DNA of 16,587 bases, from positions 1-16,587 of the forward strand of contig RXOD01004999.1 in assembly GCA_005223375.1 (NCBI GenBank). Direction: 5' to 3'. A program made the translations under genes and the position numbers. The notes under the pieces are model-generated. The model made no database searches, had not been told where the DNA came from, and worked only from the letters and a program-made list of their open reading frames with translations. Shown here in pieces: positions 10,501 through 16,587 of this stretch (position 1 is the first letter of the stretch; every line of letters starts with the position of its first letter). Source of the DNA: Amoebophrya sp. AT5.2 (lineage: Eukaryota; Sar; Dinophyceae; Syndiniales; Amoebophryaceae).

Positions 10501-13500
10501 CTTGATCCAGTCGGCCCCAAGGCTCATCAGGCTCTCAAAAAGAAAGAACGCGAGCGATCGCCGCTGATGGTCGACTGCGACGGCGTAGGGTAAGTTCGAA
10601 GCCGCGGCCGGGTGGGGCTGCAGAAGTGCCTTACCGCAGGAAAAAATTGCGCCCGCCATCTGCTCACCATCGAGCGCGCCTGCGCCGCCTCCTGCGCTCC
10701 TGAAAAAGCGGCTGCTGCTGCTCGTTGACGCGACGACCGTGGCGAGCGCCACACCGTACCCGAGTAATTCCGAAAGTTTCCTCTGAACAGGGAGAGCGAT
10801 TCTATTGGCAGGTGGCGCTCCGCCGAAGTCCGTCATGCCGAGAAGTTCTGCGCTGTGCACGCTCACGTGATTCAGCAAGAGATTCAGCACAGCATGCGCG
10901 GAGGAGAATGAAGACATCGACGCTGATCCACTGGCGAGCGGCGGGCAGTTCTTCGTCAAGTAGGTTCTCAGCACTGCGGCAACCTGCGTTTGCAGGAAGG
11001 GATGCGGAGTGGATGTGGCGATCTGCTCGTCCTGCTGACCCACGGAGGTCGTGGGCCTCGAAGGTACGGGCGCACTTGTAGGTTTCGATGCCGGTGAGCC
11101 CGACGGCGGCGCAGAATTGCTCATGCTGTTCGACGACGGATTGCTACCTGCCAGCGACGAGACGCACAGTAGCAGCTCGACGAACGAGCCGCCGTTTCCG
11201 CTCGACGGTCCACACTCGGCGTCGTTGAGTGCGAATACTGCCTCTTCGCCCAGGTCCGAGAGCGCTTGCTCCAACACCAGCAGCACCGCATGCAGCTGCA
11301 GCGGTGGCAAGAGGAGCGATTTGCCTCCTGCCGACGAGAGTCCCTTCTTGAGCTTCGCTCCGATCAAAAACCGCCCCACCAGCTGTGACTGCGCAATTTT
11401 CTCCGTCGCGGATTGGAAGAGTGCTGCGACTGAGAGCGCGACTTTCTCGGCAAGAAAGAAATTTTGGTGGTGCGCGATTTCTTCGTTGGCCAGCAGGGCT
11501 AGCAGGGCGCTGATGCCACGCGAGTAGACTTCGAATTCGCCACTCGGATTGTTGGGATTCGTCGTCGTGTTCACAAACGGCCGAACCGTGCCTGCACCTC
11601 CGCTCCCCGCCACAAGCGCCGCACTCGAATACGTGGACAACGCGCACTGCCGCTGAAAAAAGACGCAAAACCGCACGATCACCGTTGCAACGAATGGCTT
11701 CACGTGCACGGCTGCCGCTGCGCCTGCAGTTCCCGTGGACAGCTCCAGAGTCTTTTCGAGGTTTAGGAGGTACTGCAAGGCGCCGGAAAAATCAGTCGTG
11801 ACCGGCTTGTTCTTCTCAAGAAACGCCTTCAACTGTTCGTCTCCTTTCGAGAAGGCGGACTGCAGCCAGTTTTCCTTCGTCTTTTTCTCGTAGTCGGCAC
11901 GCAGTTTGGCGATCGAGTCTGCATTCTGCTGCGCCGCCTCCTGATTGCAGCAGCTCAGCAGCACCAGCGCCAACACATCTGCCGCGTGTGCCAGTAAGAG
12001 CGGCACGTTGTTCAGCGCTTCCGCATGCAGAGACGGGTTCACCGCGACGATTTGCGGTTGTGGCATCGACGGGAGGAGCTCAAGTGCGAGAGGCGCGGAC
12101 TGCTGCTGCGCTCCTCCGGCCGCGTTCGCATTGTTCGTTCCTGCGGTCGCGTCGGCGCCCGCGGCCGTCGACGAAGCGCGTGTCGACGCATCCGCCGGCG
12201 CGAAGTAGGGCGCCAGCGCCGGATCGACCAAATCCACGTACAGGCCGTCGAGAGGCCCCCCAGTAGCTCCATTTGTTCCGCTTCCCCGGCTCGCCGAGCG
12301 CCCCGCCGCGGCCACGTGTCCAGCGAGCCCCAGCAAATAGTTCCCCGCGCTCGCGCTGTTGCCACTCACCCCGTGCACGATGCCGTTCCCCCCGCACCGG
12401 AAGCTCGCGAGGTCGAACGTGCTGAACACGCGCAGCAAAACCCGCACGATCTCCTCGGAGTGCAGCACCGCAAACACCGGGTTCTTGGCGATGAGCAGCT
12501 TCAGGATCGTGAGCGCGATGTTCTTGTTTTCGTACGACTTGTCCGTCACCAACACCTTGGCGATGATCGATCGGTACACCTGCTCGTAGAGTACCTGCGG
12601 CGTCAGCTGCACCGACGAGTACACCAATTTCAGCAGCGTCTGCAGCGAGTTGAGCCGCATCAAGTGGACGTCGCCGGGAATGAGCGTCTGCTCCAGCTTC
12701 GAGCTGCCGTAGTGCTTGCTGATGGTTTCCAGAATCGTCGCCGTGAACTGGGACAGAAACTGGTTCTGCTGCACGAGCAACTCGCCCACAACGAAGAGCG
12801 CGGCCGTGCGGTAATTGAGCGGGTCGCTCTGGGTGAGGGGGGGCTTGTTATTCGGGTTGCCGGCTGCTCCTGCTGCGGCAGTTTGAGCCTGCTGGTTCGC
12901 GTGCGAGGCCGTGCGGCTCATGCGGGCAGAGGACCTGGTGCGCAGAGTCGATAATTCGTATCGGTATCCTCGTTGTCAGAGTCTATACTATAGTCTGCCT
13001 TGAACTCTAGGAGTAAGTCTAGCACAAGTACATGAACTTCCGCAGTTTGCTTTGTTTTTTTTCTCCGCCGCCGCCCTCGTCCTTATCTCCTACGTTCCCG
13101 ACGCTGCTGCTTCCCGTTCCTAGTGCGTCTTTCAGGAGGAGTTCCACCTCCTCGTGCATCTCCACGACTTTCTTACCGCCGCTGGAACATGATGAAGACC
13201 CTCCTCCACCGACGCTGTTGTTTTCGTACAGATTGTTGAGCACGCTGGCGCACAGCTTCTTGATGCTTGCCGTCGGGTTCTGTTCCAAGCAGCGGTTTAT
13301 GAGTGACGTAAGCGTCAGCAGCTGCTCGTCGCCGGACGGGATCGTTTTCGCCCGGAAGTAAGCGTCGAGGTCGACGAGCAGGTCCATCTTGCGGGCGTTC
13401 GTGATCTGGTTCTTCAACGCACAGTCAGCAACAGCGGACTCGAGTAGCTGGATTTTCTCGGCGAGAGGCGAGACGGCCGCGGCGGCGGAGGAGGAAGCGG

Positions 13501-13636
13501 CTGCGCTGGTGCCAGCTATCACGCCACCCGCCGCAGGCGGGACCACTGCGCTCGCCGATGCAGACGCGGGTCTGCTACGCGCCGCAACAGCACTAGCAGC
13601 GGGCTCAGCGCCGCCTGGTCGAGAAGTCGTGCTCAT
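4531..13636 (-). CDS. HEATR5: HEATR5/Laa1-like giant HEAT-repeat protein (two exons)
   Basis: Exon 1 is 13636-13032 and exon 2 is 12934-4531; joined in phase they encode 3002 residues, from ATG 13636 to TGA 4533-4531. HEATR5/Laa1/SWEETIE proteins are helical-repeat scaffolds that help recruit the AP-1 clathrin adaptor at the trans-Golgi network and endosomes. The call rests on resemblance to remembered family members. Residues about 60-140 (LINRCLEQNPTASIKKLCAS, then VLNNLYE) match the N-terminal family pattern, and the next exon continues it in order (YRTAALFVVGELLVQQNQF near 240, then VYRSIIAKVL and ILKLLIAKNPVF). Amphipathic helix pairs recur to the end, and the last 40 residues (FKQVLTGLPPSQREALQKEL) resemble the family C terminus. 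Known members are about 2,000 residues; the excess here is low-complexity Ser/Ala/Gly/Thr inserts, for example near 790-840, 1804-1830, 2104-2154 and 2407-2451. A generic HEAT-repeat protein is the alternative. Confidence 0.75.
12935..13031 (-). other. Intron of the HEATR5-like gene (97 nt)
   Basis: On the minus strand the exon-1 frame ends after AAG TTC AT, followed by donor GTACTT at 13031. Acceptor GCACCAG ends at 12935 and exon 2 begins G TCC TCT GCC CGC ATG. The phase-2 join gives Lys-Phe-Met-Ser-Ser-Ala-Arg-Met in frame with the 2796-codon exon; without splicing, exon 1 stops at TAG 13021-13019. A second donor, GTGCTA at 13025, is in the same phase and would add two residues. Confidence 0.7.
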
Positions 13637-14629
13637 CTTGGATGCACTAGTATTTCTTAACGTTGGACACGGAGTCGGAGTTGTAGTACTTGGACGTCTC
13701 CATTGGTTTCACGGGCACTCGCTTCGCCGGTAGCGATACGAATACATCAATGTCGGAGGTATATAGAAGTACGGCTGCACTACACGATGACCCCTCGTCC
13801 AATTACGGACAGCATTCGCACACGCACAAGTACAAGTTGCAGCCAGCGTGTAGTTCTCACAAAGTCAAAGTAGCGGTCCACCGAGAGACAGTCATCAAGA
13901 ATAGAACGTGCATAACACTACTGTCGATACTTTTACAGTATCCAAGCGCGTGCTCCCATGCAGCCGCAGCGGAGCCTCACCCTGTGCCTTGAGAGTTTTC
14001 GTTTTTGGTCCCGAACTTAGCTCTGAGTGGGTTTTCGCGTCCCGAAAAATTTTGCACTTTGTGTATCATCATAACATATTTTCTCGCATTATTTGTTCCA
14101 TTTTTTGAAGATCATTTAGCTCATTAACTTTGACGCTCAGGCTCACTTGTCGGAAGATTGTTTTTTTTGTTGGAAATAAGTATAAGACTGTAGTTTGTGT
14201 TCGGAATTCGAATCAAGCTGATGTATCGATTGGAGGGTTCTTCATCTGCGAGTGAAATTACTGTCACGCTGCTGGTCGTAATTTTTGTAGTCGACGAGCG
14301 CGAGCATTTGAATTTAGGGGACTGTAGTTGACATTGTTCTACTGGTGTACACACCTCCCTTGATACGATGATCTCCTCGTAGTTCAAGTTCTCATCTCGT
14401 CATCTCCTCGTGCGTGTGTACTGCAGGTTGACCCTGGCTGAGCTCAACGTCAACCTCAAGAAGCGTGCGTACGAATAGTATTAAATACCTACATCTACAA
14501 CCTGCTCCGAAATGCAACATCGAAGCCAACTCACCACCTGCGGCCCGCAAGCAAAGATCTTCCACACGACCACGCTCGATAAATGCTGGCACACGTTGAG
14601 GCTGCGACGTCTTCTACCTACGACTATCT
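13637..14629. other. Intergenic spacer between genes 2 and 3
   Basis: About 990 bases with no convincing gene apart from the short upstream ORF. The centre (about 14030-14300) is markedly AT-rich, with T runs. Minus-strand open frames at 14124-14387 and 14392-14592 begin at non-ATG codons and match nothing I know. A 10-base direct repeat ATCTCCTCGT occurs near 14370 and 14402. The spacer should include the 3' untranslated region of gene 3 and the promoter of the HEATR5-like gene. Confidence 0.65.
13647..13703 (-). promoter_or_regulatory. Upstream ORF of 18 codons before the HEATR5-like start
   Basis: The minus strand holds ATG 13703 to TAG 13647 (METSKYYNSDSVSNVKKY), ending 10 bases before the HEATR5-like ATG in another frame. 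If present in the mRNA it could act as an upstream ORF that lowers translation of the main frame. The same frame is open further upstream, back to a TAA about 100 bases before this ATG, so it could instead be the tail of another exon. Confidence 0.35.
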
Positions 14630-16135
14630 CTATCCCCGCTTCTGTTTCTTGTGCTTTTCGTTCATTTCTTTCTGTAGTCGCTCGAACTCCGCGTCCGCGT
14701 CGTCTAACGATGTGTCGCTCGTCTTGCTCCCCTTGACGATCTTCATGGGAATAGCCGACGGCGCGGGCCGCTTCATGCTGCTGCTCTTCTTTTCCTGGTT
14801 GTTCTGCGGAGGTTCGGCCGCGGCAGGGGCGGGCAACGATTTCAGCCAGTCCAGCTTCGAGTCCACATCCTCCTCCTTGATGAGTCCACTCTTGACATCG
14901 CTTTGTAGCGCCGCCAACTGCATTCTTTCGAATGCGAGTTCCGGATCCTCATCGTCAGCAGCTAGCTGCTCGGCTGCGCAGTCCTGGAAATATGTGAGGG
15001 TTCATTTTCAAAAAAAAAAAGAAACAAATCGCTACTGAACGAAGTCCTCGGGAGGTGCGTGACTGCTACGTGGTTTGTTTTCAGATGATTTTTTTCACAT
15101 TATCTGCAAGCCCATTGATTGCTCCTGAGTAGAACACTTCATCAATGTGAATGTCAATCGAGGACGTATCGTAATCGTGATCCGTCCGATCAAGCCGCTA
15201 CCTTCTTCTCCTGCGCCAGCTTCTCCTCGGTCATGAATACCTCCGATCTTTCACTCCAGTACAACTCCGGCGGCTCCACTGCTCCGACCGCGGCCACGTC
15301 CAAGATGTCAAAACTGTTCCCCCCCTTGCTCTGCTGACCCGCTTGGTGCTCTTCCTTGATGAGTTCCCACCATTCGCTCCGGACCTCCTTTTCGTTCGGC
15401 GTCAGCTGCTTCTGGAGGAGGAACGTCCGGAAAGCCTTCTCCATCTCCTCCCATTTCGCCGGCTTCCAGCTTTTCCTTTGTTCGTCGCGCTTGGCTGTCT
15501 CGCACTCCCTGAACAGATCGTCCACATCCCGGGGACCCTGATAATTCGAGTTGGAGATGGTATGTATCTATGAATGTATACATACTTCTTGTATAGGAAC
15601 ATGCAGTAGTTGGAGACCGAGACGGGCACGACCACGAGGGATGTCGTACTAGAAGTTTGGAGTAGACGGGTAGTTGTAGTAAGACGGGTGCGTCTACGTT
15701 GATATTGAAATTGAAAACGAAGATGAGCAACTCGGTCACGTTGTTGTTCATGGCCAGGATGAAAAAAGAAACAATCAGCGAAAATGTTCTGACGCAGTTT
15801 ATCTATCCACAAAGAAATCCACGACAGCGATAGGAAAGCGATACCGGGACAGGTTTCCCGTTCGCTTTCGCGATGGCGACGACATCATCATCCTGCAGCA
15901 AGGATTTCACCGCGCCCACGGACCAGCTCTTTTTCGACGTTCCGTTGATGGTTCGCATGAGCGTCAGCAGCGCCGCCTCGTCTTCCTCCCTCTTCGCTTC
16001 GGACGGTTCCAGCCACACCGCCCGGTGCGGATTTTTCGACACTAATCCCCTCACGAAGGTGACCCACGACGGCATGCTTTTCGGCCATTCGTGGGATTTG
16101 TAAACCACCACGTTGACATTGACGGCAGCATTCAT
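14630..16135 (-). CDS. Unrecognised charged 326-residue protein, three exons
   Basis: Exons are 16135-15845 (97 codons), 15537-15202 (112 codons) and 14983-14630 (117 codons plus TAG); both junctions are phase 0 and keep one frame. Exon 1 encodes a compact segment (VVVYKSHEWPKSMPSWVTFV; later KSWSVGAVKSLLQDDDVVAI). The first join reads ANGKPVP-GPRDVDDLFREC. Exon 2 is helical and rich in Trp and charge (WKPAKWEEMEKAFRTFLLQ, EWWELIKEEH), ending AQEKK. Exon 3 continues DCAAEQLAADDEDPELAFER, then a Pro/Ala/Lys linker and a Lys-rich tail (LQKEMNEKHKKQKRG). The tail suggests a nuclear or nucleic-acid-associated protein, but I recognise no family. ATG 16135 is the first in-frame ATG; an out-of-frame ATG at 16175 would precede it unless the transcript starts or is spliced at the CAG ending 16155. 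An extra 5' exon cannot be excluded. Confidence 0.75.
14984..15201 (-). other. Intron 2 of the 326-residue gene (218 nt)
   Basis: Donor AAG|GTAGCG at 15201 and acceptor ATATTTCCAG|GAC with AG at 14985-14984. A run of 11 T on the minus strand (15020-15010) lies about 25 bases before the acceptor as a polypyrimidine tract. Splicing is phase 0 and removes the in-frame stop at 15192-15190. The frame continues cleanly into exon 3 for 20 codons upstream of its first ATG. Confidence 0.8.
15538..15844 (-). other. Intron 1 of the 326-residue gene (307 nt)
   Basis: Donor CCG|GTATCG at 15844 and acceptor GAATTATCAG|GGT with AG at 15539-15538, phase 0. Unspliced, exon 1 reads into TAG in this stretch, and the exon 2 frame has no ATG start of its own. 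The open minus-strand frames crossing this stretch in other phases are not supported. Confidence 0.75.
15560..15585. repeat. Inverted repeat inside intron 1
   Basis: GTATGTAT at 15560-15567 is the exact reverse complement of ATACATAC at 15578-15585, with a 10-base loop. It lies 22-47 bases upstream of the intron acceptor on the transcribed strand, where a branch site would be expected. Confidence 0.4.
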
Positions 16136-16587
16136 GACGATATGGTCGGGCCAGCTGGTAAGTGACCTCCAACATGTGGCACAACTCAATGGCGGGCTCC
16201 TTTCGGTGACAAAGACAACGACAAGTACTAGTACGGTAATAAGTCTAACTCTAACAGAGGAGAATCATTGTGAAGCTGAAGATTGGAGAGGCTGGGTTTC
16301 TCGCACGCGCGGCGTCGAGAGCTGAGCCTGGCACATTCGGAAGGACTGGGAGGGCCCTCACTAGTACAAACATACTGTAGGGCCGAGGTGAAACTGGGCC
16401 GGAGAGAAGCTGGCAGCGTCAAGCAGCATGCCCCCCAAGTAGCACAAGGATCGAACGCCTATACCTAGCCCTTGAAAGACCACTGAAGGTTCTACTAGCT
16501 CTAGGCTCGCTGGCTTGTATAGCAAGGACGTGAAGAGAGAAGTTGTGAACAAGGAAACCTTTATTCAAGAGTTCCGAGTTCCCAACA
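16136..16587. other. Unassigned region upstream of gene 3
   Basis: I find no supported gene here. On the minus strand the frame of gene 3 stays open upstream to about 16270 without an ATG, and the short ORFs at 16228-16422 and 16361-16552 have no recognisable features. It probably carries the promoter and leader of gene 3, or an intron if there is an earlier exon. The acceptor-like ACTTACCAG ending at 16155 would put ATG 16135 about 20 bases into an exon. Confidence 0.5.

Noticed and set aside
12025..12954. Plus-strand ORF of 309 residues
   Set aside because: It lies wholly antisense to the HEATR5-like exon 2, is extremely Arg/Gln/His-rich with no family features, and fits a codon shadow of GC-rich coding DNA.
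14392..14592. Minus-strand ORF of 66 residues downstream of gene 3
   Set aside because: Its start is GTG, not ATG, there is no family resemblance, and it lies in the expected 3' untranslated region of gene 3.
15308..15812. Minus-strand ORFs of 147 and 136 residues over intron 1 and exon 2
   Set aside because: They are in other phases than exon 2, begin in TA-rich intron sequence and become Arg/Ser-rich nonsense over the exon; the spliced model explains the region better.
1..16587. Dinoflagellate spliced-leader sequence, tRNA, rRNA, CRISPR array or transposon
   Set aside because: I looked for each by eye on both strands and saw no match. This is a visual check only, so a computed search could still find a diverged copy.

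Overview
This window looks like nuclear DNA from a protist. The reasons are three long protein genes on one strand, GT-AG spliceosomal introns, GC-rich coding DNA with AT-richer spacers, and large proteins carrying long Ser/Ala/Gly/Thr-rich inserts. All genes read right to left on the minus strand. Each of the three introns I can place ends in AG followed by G. One-strand gene files and AG|G acceptors would suit a compact alveolate genome, such as a dinoflagellate relative, but I cannot name the organism and this is only a best guess. I saw no bacterial operons, phage genes, mobile elements, CRISPR arrays or rRNA/tRNA genes.

Layout from left to right. (1) 1-3577, minus: an unbroken frame of 1192 codons that enters with its ATG at 3577 and runs off the left edge. 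I do not recognise the protein. It is easy to miss because it has no stop in the window. (2) 3578-4530: AT-rich spacer, probably holding the 5' leader of gene 1 and the 3' end of gene 2. (3) 4531-13636, minus: a HEAT-repeat protein of 3002 residues in two exons, best read as the HEATR5/Laa1/SWEETIE family of AP-1 adaptor partners. (4) 13637-14629: spacer with a short upstream ORF just before the HEATR5-like start. (5) 14630-16135, minus: a three-exon gene for a charged, Lys/Glu- and Trp-rich protein of 326 residues that I do not recognise. (6) 16136-16587: unassigned sequence upstream of gene 3.

The genes show no evident shared pathway. Only the middle one can be given a role: membrane traffic at the trans-Golgi network and endosomes, inferred from family resemblance. 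The others are reported as unknown, with their splice structure worked out where the frame allows it. The most useful results are the edge-running gene at the left, the spliced model of gene 3, and the joining of the short N-terminal exon to the 8.4-kb exon of the HEATR5-like gene.
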